Part shown: piece after piece, positions 1-8,801 of the stretch | Layout: each line of letters opens with the position of its first letter | Numbering within the stretch: the stretch's first letter is position 1 | Assembly (NCBI RefSeq): GCF_905250085.1 | Contig: NZ_CAJNOB010000045.1 | Location: 62,001 to 126,000 of the forward strand | Reading direction: 5' to 3' | Origin: Candidatus Methylacidithermus pantelleriae | GTDB lineage: Bacteria; Verrucomicrobiota; Verrucomicrobiia; Methylacidiphilales; Methylacidiphilaceae | DNA length: 64,000 nucleotides | The notes under the pieces: model-generated | The model's input: only the letters and a program-made list of their open reading frames with translations | Told to the model about the DNA's origin: nothing | Database searches by the model: none | Translations under genes and position numbers: made by a program

Positions 1-454
1 TGGCAGCTTCCTTTGGACAGGTCCAGCCGAGGGCTTGGAGAAGTTTGTAGCAGACGAGCGCGCTAGCCGGTGCTAATGGGTCAATGAGGTTCCAGGTTCC
101 GTAGCAGGTATTGCTTGCGTGGTGATCCAAGTTGATGTCCACCTTCCGATTCCAAAGAGCGAACGTCGGGCCGAGGCGTTCTTGGGTTGAGGTGTCCACG
201 GCAATCACGATATCACATCCTTGAGGGGCGGTCTTAGGGGTGGAAACGACTTCTTCCGATCCGGGTAGAAACCGGTAGCTTCTGGCCATCCCGTCCTCGT
301 TACAGACCAAAACTTCTTTCCCTAGGGCACGCAAGGTCCAAGCCAACCCAAGGCTGCTTCCGTAGGCATCTCCGTCGGGGCGTACGTGGGAGAGGATGAC
401 GATAGAACGTGCGTTTTTGAAAAGCTGGCCAATCTCGTCCCAGGATTCGTTCAT
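1..454 (-). CDS. nrnA: NrnA-type DHH phosphoesterase (oligoribonuclease / pAp phosphatase), partial
   Basis: Only the first 151 codons are present; the 3' end lies outside the window. The protein starts at ATG 454 and reads MNESWDEIGQLF, followed by HVRPDGDAYGSSLGL at about residues 20-34. This is the first metal-binding motif of the DHH superfamily. VDTSTQERLG follows, and NLDHHASN gives the DHH signature proper at about residues 112-119. NrnA enzymes degrade 2-5 nt RNAs and dephosphorylate 3'-phosphoadenosine 5'-phosphate in the cytoplasm, with Mn2+ held by the Asp and His residues of these motifs. The gene lies 106 bp downstream of the site-2-protease-like gene on the same strand, so co-transcription is possible. 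The C-terminal DHHA1 domain cannot be checked here. Confidence 0.9.
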   Translation of the reverse strand, partial: MNESWDEIGQLFKNARSIVILSHVRPDGDAYGSSLGLAWTLRALGKEVLVCNEDGMARSYRFLPGSEEVVSTPKTAPQGCDIVIAVDTSTQERLGPTFALWNRKVDINLDHHASNTCYGTWNLIDPLAPASALVCYKLLQALGWTCPKEAA

Positions 455-560
455 AAAAAGTATCGGTGCCAAGCTACTGGTAAGGGTTTTCTTTGAAAAG
501 GGGAATTGCTTGCTCTGGGCAAGACGGGCTCGGAAAAAGGGGAATTTTTTCTAACGAGTT

Positions 561-1796
561 CTAAAGATAGGGTCCGTGGAGGGTCCAAAGATCCTTCCAG
601 GAAGGAGGCACCGGAAGTAGGACCAGTCCGGCCAACGCCCAAAGAAGATATCCGAGAAGCGTGCGAAGCCAACCGGGGGAAGCGAGCTCATTTTGTACGG
701 GTCGGCAAGGTCCAAGATGCAGCAGGGAAAGGAAGAGGACCCAACTCAAGAGGGCGGGCCAAAAAAAGAGGCAGAAAAGGAAAAGGAAAAGGACGGTGCT
801 TAGGCTAATCCTCCGCAGAGCACGAATGCCCCAGAGTGCATGGGCGAGCCATCCTCCATTTAGCCCGGAAACGGGCAAAAGGTTGAGCGTGGTTACAAGA
901 AGCCCCACCCATCCCCCAAAAGCCAACGGGTCCAGCACAGCCCGCTGCTCGAGGGTTACCTTATCCCCGTGTGCCAATTGCGAAAATACCCAAAAAAACA
1001 CTGAGGATCGGAGAGGAACTCCTGGTGCAAAGGGCAGGGGGGAACCGGAAACAAAACTTGAGTTTTTCAGGCCGAACCAGAGGCAGGGAAGTGCCACGGC
1101 CAATCCTGCGATGACACCGAAGGCTGCGGAATCGTACAGCCCGCGGCGCTCCACGCCGCTGTGTCGAACCGGCAGCACGGAGCCGAAGGTTCCCAAAGCC
1201 AAAGGGGCTGGCAACCAGTACGGGGGACCCAGGCGGATTCCGTGGAGGAAGGCGATGGCATAGCGGGTAACGTCTTGAGCCAAAAGCGTCGCCCAAATGG
1301 GCCAAGCCCCCTGAAAGGCCAGCAGGGCCTTGGAGGGTTCCAAAGGGAGGGTGATGCCATGGTGAAAACCTCCGGCCCAGGCCGTCGTTGCCAGCGTAAG
1401 GAAAAACAGAATGGAGGGGAGGAGCTTGGGGGATGGAGGTTGGGGTGGGTGAGAGCGCTGGAACGTGAGCCGGACTTGAGCTTCTTCCTCTCCGAGAAAG
1501 TATACGTCAATCTGGGTATCGGCCAGTCGCTTCCGGACGGTATCGAAGGCCTCGGATGCAGCGATTCCCGTGAGGGATCCAACAAGCTCCAGCGTTCCCT
1601 GTGGCCCCTCTCCCTGCCACCGGGTGTGAATAACTCCCTCAAGAGCCTTTTCGATGATGGGTCCTTCCGTTTCCCAGGAAAGCGCTGGAACGTCATCCTC
1701 CCGCTCGTTCCTCTCCTTCTTAGGGAAGGCCAGCACGTAGCCGATCCATGCATAGCCAGCACAAAAGAGAACGAAAACGATCCAGAGGGTATTCAT
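561..1796 (-). CDS. Site-2-protease-fold (M50, EGY-like) membrane protein without catalytic residues
   Basis: This 411-residue protein has an N-terminal membrane segment, a soluble region (about residues 30-120) and then about seven hydrophobic segments. The order GPPYWLPAP, GTFGSVLPVR, LYDSAAFGVIAGL and NLLPVSGLNGGW matches site-2 proteases of the plant/cyanobacterial EGY group. Active members carry HExxH just before the PYWLP-like motif and an LDGG aspartate near the end. Here the HExxH position reads AQDVTRYAIAF and the second motif is LNGG, so both the zinc-binding His/Glu and the Asp are absent. I infer an inactive pseudoprotease, comparable to the known non-catalytic EGY3 of plants. Its role is unknown; chaperone-like or regulatory functions are conceivable. 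The neighbouring nrnA is co-oriented. Confidence 0.8.
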   Translation of the reverse strand: MNTLWIVFVLFCAGYAWIGYVLAFPKKERNEREDDVPALSWETEGPIIEKALEGVIHTRWQGEGPQGTLELVGSLTGIAASEAFDTVRKRLADTQIDVYFLGEEEAQVRLTFQRSHPPQPPSPKLLPSILFFLTLATTAWAGGFHHGITLPLEPSKALLAFQGAWPIWATLLAQDVTRYAIAFLHGIRLGPPYWLPAPLALGTFGSVLPVRHSGVERRGLYDSAAFGVIAGLAVALPCLWFGLKNSSFVSGSPLPFAPGVPLRSSVFFWVFSQLAHGDKVTLEQRAVLDPLAFGGWVGLLVTTLNLLPVSGLNGGWLAHALWGIRALRRISLSTVLFLFLFCLFFWPALLSWVLFLSLLHLGPCRPVQNELASPGWLRTLLGYLLWALAGLVLLPVPPSWKDLWTLHGPYL

Positions 1797-1930
1797 TCAA
1801 AGGTTCTCTATGGGACCCAGGGCTAGATTGTACGCAATGACCGCCGGGGTGTGCGGGAAAGGGGCTATTTGCTTTGTCACACAGGAGGAGCTTGACGAGC
1901 CTGGGAGTGTTCGTAGAGAAGGAATGGTAC

Positions 1931-3034
1931 ATGGGCCGGCCACGAAAGGCAAGAGGAGCTTGTGAGAACCCTTCCCCCAAGTTTGCTTCCTATTGGCCGC
2001 AGGAAGATCCTGGCGAGACTCCGGACGGTCCCACTCTCCCCAAAACGCGGATTCATTGGCTGGGTGCCGTTTCCCTTTTTTCCTACAACCATAGCCCTGA
2101 TCTAACGTTTCGGGTAAGTCTTAACCCCTACCGGGGTTGTGAACATGGTTGTGTGTACTGTTATGCCCGCCCGACGCACGAGTATCTTGGTCTATCGTGC
2201 GGGCTTGACTTCGAAACGAAGATCTTTGTTAAGCGGGAGGCCCCTGAGCTATTGCGCCGGGCGCTGGCTAGCCCGCGGTGGAGACCCGATCCCATTGTCT
2301 TAAGCGGGGTCACCGATCCCTACCAGCCCGTAGAGAGTCGACTCCGGGTAACACGGAGATGCCTGGAGGTCCTGGCCGAAACCCGACATCCCGTCGTTGT
2401 GGTCACCAAAAGCCGGTTAATTACGCGGGATACAGACCTTTTGAGGGAATTAGCTCGGCATAAGGCGGTGGGCGTTTGGATTTCGCTTACAACTCTGGAC
2501 GCAAAACTCGCCTCGCGTCTGGAACCTCGAGCCTCGCTTCCCAAGGCCCGGTTGGAAGCGATCCAAGCTTTGAGTGCGGCCTCCATCCCGGTGGGGGTTC
2601 TGGTGGCTCCCGTCATTCCGGGCCTCACGACCTTCGGGCTGCGCGAGCTTTTGGGAAAAGCTCGAGAGGCCGGAGCGTGCCGAGCCGGTTACACCCTCCT
2701 CCGGCTTCCTGGCAAAGTCAGGGAACTTTTTGTGTCGTGGTTAAAGACCCATATGGCGCAGTCCGAGGATCGGATTCTTCTGACCGTTGCTTCCTGTCGG
2801 AATGGCCAGGTGAATTCTTCTGAGTTTGGAGTCCGGCTCTACGGAGAAGGCCCGGTGGCGGATCTTTTTGGAAAGCTTTTTAGCGTTTTGGCCAGTAAAG
2901 CCGGTTTGACCGAAGAAGGGTTTGAGCTTTCGGGAGAAGCTTTCCGCCGGCCAGCGCTGGGAAATTGCGAGGGGGAGCAACTGGAGTGGGATTGGGCGGA
3001 AGCCAGGCGTCCTCTTGCCCGTGAGGAACTCTGA
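1931..3034 (+). CDS. PA0069-family radical SAM protein
   Basis: This is a 367-residue radical SAM protein. The [4Fe-4S] cysteines are seen in CEHGCVYCYARP (Cx3Cx2C), followed by the SPL-like features VLSGVTDPYQPVE, VVVVTKS and VAPVIPGLT. It matches the PA0069/Rv2578c group related to spore photoproduct lyase; no member has a firmly established reaction. The start is uncertain. ATG 1931 has an AAGGAA eight bases upstream, while the frame is open back to TTG 1874, and TTG 1892 has AGGAGG just in front of it. The protein is monocistronic, with about 390 bp to uvrB. Proximity to uvrB suggests, but does not show, a role in nucleic-acid repair. Confidence 0.85.
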   Translation: MGRPRKARGACENPSPKFASYWPQEDPGETPDGPTLPKTRIHWLGAVSLFSYNHSPDLTFRVSLNPYRGCEHGCVYCYARPTHEYLGLSCGLDFETKIFVKREAPELLRRALASPRWRPDPIVLSGVTDPYQPVESRLRVTRRCLEVLAETRHPVVVVTKSRLITRDTDLLRELARHKAVGVWISLTTLDAKLASRLEPRASLPKARLEAIQALSAASIPVGVLVAPVIPGLTTFGLRELLGKAREAGACRAGYTLLRLPGKVRELFVSWLKTHMAQSEDRILLTVASCRNGQVNSSEFGVRLYGEGPVADLFGKLFSVLASKAGLTEEGFELSGEAFRRPALGNCEGEQLEWDWAEARRPLAREEL

Positions 3035-3427
3035 GCGGATAGGCTGGAGCGCTTAGCCTTTTTGGAGAAGAGCTCCGGTGGCAATGGTCGGCGGGGGAGC
3101 GAATGGCGCGGTACCGGGAATTCCCTGAAAAGGGGAGAAAATCCTTCGCGGTCGTTTGGCCTGGCGGGTTTTTTTCCCGATAGAAAAGGAAGGGTTTGTT
3201 AGCCAAGGACCGGGGCCGACGGTTGCCTTTGACCAGGGTGTTTCGCGAAAGGAGGAAACTACGAGGTTGAGCTTTTCCAGGTGGTGGGAGTAGCTAGGAG
3301 GGAAAAAGGAAAGTCAAGGTTTTGACCGTTTCGCGTAAGCCCAAGCGCTTTGCCTAACCGGAGCAGCTTGGCGAGGTTACGGTTGGAAGGACTAGCCAGA
3401 CCGTTTTTCGACAGCCACATTGTATCC
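3035..3427. other. Intergenic region between the radical SAM gene and uvrB
   Basis: No convincing gene or RNA was seen in these 393 bases. The uvrB frame is open back to 3350, but the conserved UvrB N-terminus begins at ATG 3428, so the upstream codons are probably untranslated leader. A promoter for uvrB-pyrH-frr should lie here; I could not fix its boxes with confidence. Confidence 0.5.
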
Positions 3428-5497
3428 ATGGATTTTGAGCTTCATGCCCCCTATCCACCCAGAGGGGATCAACCCAAAGCGATTGAGGCAATCACAGAGC
3501 GGTTGGTGCGCGGAGAAAAGCACACGGTCCTTTTGGGGGTGACGGGTTCCGGCAAGACGTACACGGTCGCCAACGTGATCGCTCGGCTCAACCGCCCAAC
3601 CCTGGTGATTTCTCACAACAAGACCCTGGCGGCCCAGCTGTACAGCGAATTTAAGCAGTTCTTTCCCAAAAACGCCGTGGAATATTTTGTATCGTACTTT
3701 GATTATTACCAGCCGGAGGCGTACATCCCTAGTACGGACACCTACATCGAGAAGGATTCGAGCATTAATGAGGAGATTGAACGGTTGCGACTTTCGACGA
3801 CCACAGCTCTTTTGACCCGGCGGGATGTCATTGTGGTGGCCAGTGTGTCGTGCATCTATGGGTTGGGGTCTCCGGAAGACTACGCCAACATGGTGTGTGT
3901 TTTTCGCGTAAAAAGTCTTTTTCCCCGGGAAGAGATCCTCGAGCGTTTGGTTCAGATGCAGTATGAGCGGAATGAGGTTGAGCTTGCCCCGGGCCGGTTT
4001 CGAGTACGTGGCGATGTGATTGAGCTGTGCCCGGGCTCGGCGGAATACGGGATTCGGGTTGAGTTATGGGGAGATGAGATCGAGCGCATCTGTCGGTTTG
4101 ATCCTCTGACGGGGCGGAGGATAGAGCCGTGTGACCAGGAGGTCATTTTCCCTGCCCGTCATTATGTCACCCCTGAGGAAAAAATGAAACGGGCGCTTGC
4201 TGCCATCCGTGAGGAACTGGAAGAAAGAGTGGCAGAGCTTGAGCGGCAGGGCAAGCTACTGGAAGCGCAACGGCTTCGGCTCCGGACGACCTATGATTTG
4301 GAAATGATGCAGGAGGTGGGCTACTGCAATGGAATCGAGAACTACTCTCGGCATCTGAGCGGGCGGGCGCCGGGTTCTCGGCCGTATTGTCTTTTGGATT
4401 TTTTCCCCAAGGATTTTCTTACGGTGATTGATGAATCCCATGTGACGATCCCGCAATTGGGGGGAATGTACGAGGGAGACCGTTCGCGCAAGCTGGTTTT
4501 GGTCGAGCATGGGTTTCGGCTCCCTTCGGCGTTGGACAACCGGCCGCTCAATTTTCGGGAGTTCGAAGAGCTGGTAGGGCAGGTTCTCTATGTTTCGGCC
4601 ACTCCGGGGGATTATGAGCTAGGCAAGGTTGGAGGGCAAGTCATCGAGCAGATCGTGCGTCCAACTGGACTGTTGGATCCGGTTGTGGAGGTTCGACCCT
4701 TGAAAAACCAGATTGACGATCTGGTAGCGCGCTTGAGGGAACGGGTTGCCAAAGGCCAGCGAGCACTTGTGCTGACTTTAACCAAGCGCACGGCGGAGGA
4801 TTTGGCCGATTATTTGAGAGAGCTTGGGATCCGGGTGCGGTATTTGCATGCAGAATTGGATGCTATTGAGCGCGTGGAAATTTTGCGGGGATTGCGTGCA
4901 GGAGACTTTGATGTTTTGGTGGGCATTAATCTTTTGAGGGAGGGGTTAGATTTGCCGGAGGTATCCCTGGTAGCGATTTTGGATGCGGATAAGGAGGGGT
5001 ATCTTCGTTCGGAAAGGTCGCTTGTTCAGATTGCAGGTCGGGCAGCTCGACATCTGGAAGGGATGGTGATTCTCTATGCGGATGAAGTTACGGAATCGAT
5101 CCGGAAGTTTTTAGAGATCACCCGTTGGCGTCGAGCGCAACAGCTAGCCTACAATGAGGCCCATGGGATTAGACCGCAAAGCGTAAGTCGAAGGGAACAA
5201 GAAAGTCTGCGTGTGGTCGCCAGTGCCGTTGGCTGGGATAAGAAAAAGGGCTTGGGTGAGGAGCGCTGGCAGGATCTGGATTTGGCAGAGGTTTTACGAG
5301 AACTTGAACAAGAGATGATGGAGGCTGCTTCTCGGTTGGAGTATGAGAAAGCGGCCCTTTTGAGGGATCAAGTACAGGAGGTGCGGAAGCGTTTAGGGTT
5401 ACCTCCGGTGCGGGGCATGCGTGCTTCCGGGGCGTGGAAGGGACTCACGGGTAAGGGAAGACGCGTTGGGAACCGGAAGGTGGGGAGCCGGTCTTGA
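3428..5497 (+). CDS. uvrB: Excinuclease ABC subunit B
   Basis: UvrB (689 aa, normal length) is the DNA-damage-verifying helicase-like subunit of nucleotide excision repair. It accepts DNA from UvrA and recruits UvrC. The N-terminus [19 protein letters not shown] fits the family exactly and fixes the start at ATG 3428. Walker A is [10 protein letters not shown] and the beta-hairpin region is [20 protein letters not shown]. The DEAD-like motif is VIDESH, the later motifs are YVSATP and [14 protein letters not shown], and QIAGRAAR is motif VI. A C-terminal UVR domain (about residues 600-645, with [14 protein letters not shown]) binds UvrC. A short basic tail follows. pyrH starts 29 bp downstream on the same strand, so repair and pyrimidine/translation genes appear to share a transcript, which is an uncommon neighbourhood for pyrH-frr. 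Confidence 0.98.
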   Translation: MDFELHAPYPPRGDQPKAIEAITERLVRGEKHTVLLGVTGSGKTYTVANVIARLNRPTLVISHNKTLAAQLYSEFKQFFPKNAVEYFVSYFDYYQPEAYIPSTDTYIEKDSSINEEIERLRLSTTTALLTRRDVIVVASVSCIYGLGSPEDYANMVCVFRVKSLFPREEILERLVQMQYERNEVELAPGRFRVRGDVIELCPGSAEYGIRVELWGDEIERICRFDPLTGRRIEPCDQEVIFPARHYVTPEEKMKRALAAIREELEERVAELERQGKLLEAQRLRLRTTYDLEMMQEVGYCNGIENYSRHLSGRAPGSRPYCLLDFFPKDFLTVIDESHVTIPQLGGMYEGDRSRKLVLVEHGFRLPSALDNRPLNFREFEELVGQVLYVSATPGDYELGKVGGQVIEQIVRPTGLLDPVVEVRPLKNQIDDLVARLRERVAKGQRALVLTLTKRTAEDLADYLRELGIRVRYLHAELDAIERVEILRGLRAGDFDVLVGINLLREGLDLPEVSLVAILDADKEGYLRSERSLVQIAGRAARHLEGMVILYADEVTESIRKFLEITRWRRAQQLAYNEAHGIRPQSVSRREQESLRVVASAVGWDKKKGLGEERWQDLDLAEVLRELEQEMMEAASRLEYEKAALLRDQVQEVRKRLGLPPVRGMRASGAWKGLTGKGRRVGNRKVGSRS

Positions 5498-5526
5498 CAT
5501 AGGATGGGAATCGAAGAGAGTCGTCC

Positions 5527-6321
5527 ATGGTGGAGTCGTCGGGCACATTTCTTCGGCCGGTGTATCGGAGGATTTTGTTAAAGCTTAGTGGGGAGGTATT
5601 GGCGAGCGAGCGGGAGGCCCTGGACCTTGATCTTACTATTAAGATAGCAAGGCAAATTGCCCGCGTCCACGCGCTGGGGATTCAAATCGCCATCGTGATC
5701 GGAGGGGGGAACTTTTGGCGTGGAACCACTGCCGCTCGCGCCGGAATGGACCGAGCCACCGCCGACTACATGGGAATGCTGGCCACGATCATCAACGGAT
5801 TGGCTCTGCAGGACCGGCTGGAAAAAATTGGTGTTCAAACGCGAGTCCAGACCGCCATCGAAGTCCGAAGCGTTGCAGAACCGTTCATCCGGCGACGCGC
5901 CATCCGACACCTGGAAAAAGGAAGGGTCGTCATCTTTGTCGCCGGCACCGGAAACCCATTTTTTTCTACCGATACGACGGCAGCGCTGCGGGCAAGCGAA
6001 ATCGGCGCCGAAGTCATCCTGAAGGCAACGAAGGTGGATGGAATCTACGATAGCGATCCCACCCTCAATCCAAAGGCCCAGCGCTACGAGCGTGTCAGCT
6101 ATCTGGACGCCCTGCGGAATCGTTTAACCATTATGGATTCGACGGCCTTCTCGCTTTGCATGGATAACCGGATTCCCATTATTGTGTTTAATGCTTTCCA
6201 AGAAGAAAACCTTTTGGCCGTGGTCCAAGGCAAACCGGTCGGCACCCTTGTCTGGGACGGTGAGGGAGAGCCTGTCGCGGCAAGAAGCGACCGCGAGTCA
6301 ACAGCCGTGCCTGGGAGCTAG
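5527..6321 (+). CDS. pyrH: UMP kinase
   Basis: This 264-residue uridylate kinase phosphorylates UMP to UDP in pyrimidine nucleotide synthesis. The amino-acid-kinase fold shows [12 protein letters not shown] (phosphate-binding Lys) near residue 15, [11 protein letters not shown], the [15 protein letters not shown] helix typical of bacterial PyrH, and [17 protein letters not shown] near residue 140. VDGIYDSDP also matches. The frame ends with a slightly extended charged tail. Its stop is 2 bp before the frr start, so the pair is almost certainly translationally coupled. tsf and rpsB, the usual upstream partners, are not in the window; uvrB is upstream instead. Confidence 0.97.
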   Translation: MVESSGTFLRPVYRRILLKLSGEVLASEREALDLDLTIKIARQIARVHALGIQIAIVIGGGNFWRGTTAARAGMDRATADYMGMLATIINGLALQDRLEKIGVQTRVQTAIEVRSVAEPFIRRRAIRHLEKGRVVIFVAGTGNPFFSTDTTAALRASEIGAEVILKATKVDGIYDSDPTLNPKAQRYERVSYLDALRNRLTIMDSTAFSLCMDNRIPIIVFNAFQEENLLAVVQGKPVGTLVWDGEGEPVAARSDRESTAVPGS

Positions 6322-6323
6322 TC

Positions 6324-6884
6324 ATGACCCTCGAAGAAATTCTTCTGGAAACCGAAGAACGAATGGAGAAAGCCTTAGAGCATAGTCGCCAGGAGTTTGC
6401 GACGATTCGGACGGGGCGGGCGTCTCCGGAACTGGTAACTCACCTCATGGTCGAGGCGTACGGGACTCACATGCGTCTGAGGGATATTGCGGCCATCACT
6501 ACTCCGGATCCTCATTTGATCGTCATCCAACCCTGGGATCTTACCCTGGTCGATTCGGTCCGCAAAGCACTGGAAGAGTCCAAGTTAGGGGTAAACCCGG
6601 TAGTCGAGGGAAAATCCATCCGGGTTCCGATTCCTCCCCTGTCCGAAGAGAGACGTCAAGAATTGGTGCGCTCGGTCCGCCGTCTGGCCGAAGAGGGTAG
6701 GGTGGCACTGCGCGGAATCCGAAGGTATGCCCTGGAAACGGCCCGAAAGCTTGAACGGGAAGGAGAATGGTCGGAAGACGATTTGCGTCACGCAGAGAAG
6801 GAAATCCAGAAACTGGTTGACCGGTTCATGGAAGAGATGGAACGGCTCCTGGAAAAAAAGGAACGGGAACTTTTGACCGTGTAG
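6324..6884 (+). CDS. frr: Ribosome recycling factor
   Basis: RRF (186 aa, the normal size) splits post-termination ribosomes together with EF-G. The family signature is clear: N-terminal TEERMEKALEHSRQEFATIRTGRASPELV, shown here as the long helix with its RTGRASP motif (about residues 28-34), then the domain II segment with ITTPDPHLIVIQPWD. The C-terminal helical bundle has IPIPPLSEERRQELVRS and ends with a long charged helix. The gene follows pyrH after 2 bp. The region just beyond the stop contains an IS607-type left-end remnant. Confidence 0.97.
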   Translation: MTLEEILLETEERMEKALEHSRQEFATIRTGRASPELVTHLMVEAYGTHMRLRDIAAITTPDPHLIVIQPWDLTLVDSVRKALEESKLGVNPVVEGKSIRVPIPPLSEERRQELVRSVRRLAEEGRVALRGIRRYALETARKLEREGEWSEDDLRHAEKEIQKLVDRFMEEMERLLEKKERELLTV

Positions 6885-7528
6885 CGTTTCTGGTTGGTAA
6901 GCTTTCCAATCGGTTGCCCATAGCTAGAAATATCGGGAGACATAAGGCTGTGTATGGGCAAGTCTATCCGCATGAGGTTTGAGTGCGTGGGCCAAGCGGC
7001 CGACAACCTATTTACACATCGACCCGAGACACTTTTCTCTAACTCCTTAAGTTTCCACTACAAAGGTCAAAAAACCCAAGGAAGGGAAGCGAGGGTGCGG
7101 ATAGGCTTCAAACAAGCTCCTTTGCAGAAGTCCCTTTGGGGGCGTGGGTCATAATGGCCGGTCCGGTTCCAGACCCTTCTCAAAGAAAGAAATGGATGGG
7201 ATCAAGCGTTAGCTTCCAACCAAGTATGTCTTTCCTGGGCCCCGTTGTCGCTTAGTCCAGAGGCCCTTTGTGTGCCGCACCGGTAGGCGGAACCAGCCAG
7301 AGGCTTTTGTGGTACTTCACCCACCGCGGAACGGGTAGTGAATCTGCTCTTTTGTCTTTGGGGGGAGGTTTTTCCCTTTTGATCCTCCCACGATCCCAAT
7401 CTGCCCATATGCGCGGGCGCGTGTCTTTGCTCCAGAAAGGGAGGGAAATTCGAAAGCCTCCTTGCACCCTGCTGCTTTCCCAAAGGATGAGCTAGTGCCT
7501 TGTGCCTATTTTTTTCTTCGTTTCTTTC
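6885..7528. other. Intergenic region after frr, partly mobile-element debris
   Basis: Besides the left-end remnant at 6911-7015 I see no gene in these 644 bases. Short open frames between 7200 and 7495 on both strands overlap each other and resemble no family; I treat them as chance. Confidence 0.5.
6911..7015 (+). mobile_element. IS607-type left-end remnant (copy E)
   Basis: CGGTTGCCCATAGC (6911-6924) is followed, 13 bases later, by AGACATAAGGCTG (6938-6950) and by a stretch reading like the start of the IS607-type TnpA gene (GTGCGTGGGCCAAGCGG at 6983-6999). The same arrangement occurs at 13899, 19857, 53804 and 61461. Only about 100 bp survive here; the transposase genes are gone. It sits directly behind frr. 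Confidence 0.6.
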
Positions 7529-8380
7529 TTATATTAAAGGGAAAAGATCCAAAAACTGGCCGTGGATTGCCGGAAAACTTTTGGCTATTGCCTGGGTGAC
7601 AAAAAGCTTGGCCAAAAAGATCGCCTCTCGAAGGCCTAGTCCGAGAGCCAAACCTGCTGCAATGGCGCTTGAAAGCGCGCACCCAGTTCCGTGAGGATCG
7701 GCATTTTCGATACGCGGAGCCTCTAGCTCTTCCACCTTGTTTCCGTCACTAAAGAAGTCAATAGCCCATGATCCCTTAATGTGCCCCCCCTTGATAAGGA
7801 CTGGGGCTCCAAACTTTCGTGCCAGTTCTTGGCTTGCTTCGGCAGCTTCTTCAGGCCCGGTAATCTCTTTTTCAAGTAAAACCATCGCCTCATAAAGATT
7901 GGGCGTAAAAACCGTAGCCATGGGGATGAGCTTATCCTTGAGGGAAAATAACGCGTCTTTCTGGAGGAGAGCTTCCCCGCTGGAAGACCGGATCAAGGGA
8001 TCCACCACAAGCCGGGGAAGGGGCTTGAAGGATTGCAGCTCGTTGGCGACCGCTTCGATCGTCTCGCCCCGATAGAGCATGCCCACCTTGGCCGACACCG
8101 GTGCAATGGTTTCCCGGATGCATTGGAATTGCTCGCGGATCATCGACTGAGGTAAAGGCCAGATGGCGGAGATTTTCCCGGGTCGTTCTGCTACGACGCT
8201 GGTCAGTACTGTCGCAGCCATGACCCGGAAGGCGGAGAAAGTCTTTACATCGGCCTGGAGTCCGGCGCCACCACTACAATCCGAACCGGCGATTACCAGG
8301 GCCCAGACAGGGTTCTTGCCAGGCAAAGAGGTTCGGGGTAGGCTCACAGTGGTGGAAAAAAAGGATACTCTCGGTGCCAT
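7529..8380 (-). CDS. thiD: Hydroxymethylpyrimidine/phosphomethylpyrimidine kinase
   Basis: ThiD (283 aa) makes HMP-PP for thiamine synthesis by two successive phosphorylations. The ribokinase-fold motifs are present: VIAGSDCSGGAGLQADVKTF (about residues 31-50), SAKVGMLY, LVVDPLIRSSSG, TPNLYEAM, GAPVLIKGGH and the catalytic DPHGTGCALSSAIAAGLA, with the Asp of DPHGTGC as base. The N-terminus is about 25 residues longer than usual before the IAGSD motif, so a downstream GTG in the TTVSLP segment is an alternative start. If ATG 8380 is used, its start codon overlaps the apaG start on the other strand. No TPP riboswitch was recognised upstream. Confidence 0.95.
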   Translation of the reverse strand: MAPRVSFFSTTVSLPRTSLPGKNPVWALVIAGSDCSGGAGLQADVKTFSAFRVMAATVLTSVVAERPGKISAIWPLPQSMIREQFQCIRETIAPVSAKVGMLYRGETIEAVANELQSFKPLPRLVVDPLIRSSSGEALLQKDALFSLKDKLIPMATVFTPNLYEAMVLLEKEITGPEEAAEASQELARKFGAPVLIKGGHIKGSWAIDFFSDGNKVEELEAPRIENADPHGTGCALSSAIAAGLALGLGLREAIFLAKLFVTQAIAKSFPAIHGQFLDLFPLI

Positions 8381-8801
8381 GATTCGGGGGATTGAGCTTC
8401 CTGGACTTCGGGCAACCTTGGACCATCTCGATTATAGTCCCTTTCTTTGGGGAGGTCCGCACAAGCGCCACGCCTTTGTCTACTACATCACCATTGCCAA
8501 TGATAGCCCGCATACGGTTACTCTCCAAGGCAGGAAGTGGGTTCTTACAAGTCCTCTGGGGAAAAAAACCGTGATTGAAGGGGACGGGATCGTTGGCGAG
8601 CGTCCCCGCTTGCGACCTGGAGATCGGTTCCATTACCATAGCTACCATCTAGTAGGTGGCCGTGCATGGGTGGAAGGCTCCTATTTTGGCATCGACGAAT
8701 CGGGAAGATGGATCGTGGTGCGGATTCCAGGGTTTGCGCTGGAACCTCCGCTCATTGAGCCCTCGAACGCCAAGGAGGAGTCAGCGGAAGCGGAAGGCTA
8801 G
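8379..8801 (+). CDS. apaG: ApaG-domain protein
   Basis: This 140-residue protein is an all-beta ApaG domain. GDGIVGERPRLRPGDRFHY matches the glycine-rich loop and the PGxxFxYxS signature of the family, followed by GSYFGI. ApaG was linked to Co2+/Mg2+ resistance and Ap4A levels in enterobacteria; in vitro pyrophosphate binding has been reported, but the general role is unsettled. ATG 8379 fits the family N-terminus; the frame extends upstream to 8163 but that stretch is antisense thiD. The start overlaps thiD's start as CATG, so the apaG promoter must lie inside the thiD 5' region. Confidence 0.88.
   Translation: MIRGIELPGLRATLDHLDYSPFLWGGPHKRHAFVYYITIANDSPHTVTLQGRKWVLTSPLGKKTVIEGDGIVGERPRLRPGDRFHYHSYHLVGGRAWVEGSYFGIDESGRWIVVRIPGFALEPPLIEPSNAKEESAEAEG

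Noticed and set aside
506-1305. Open frames 506-808, 661-1263 and 961-1305
   Set aside because: They lie antisense or out of frame within the site-2-protease-like gene, whose protein is recognisable.
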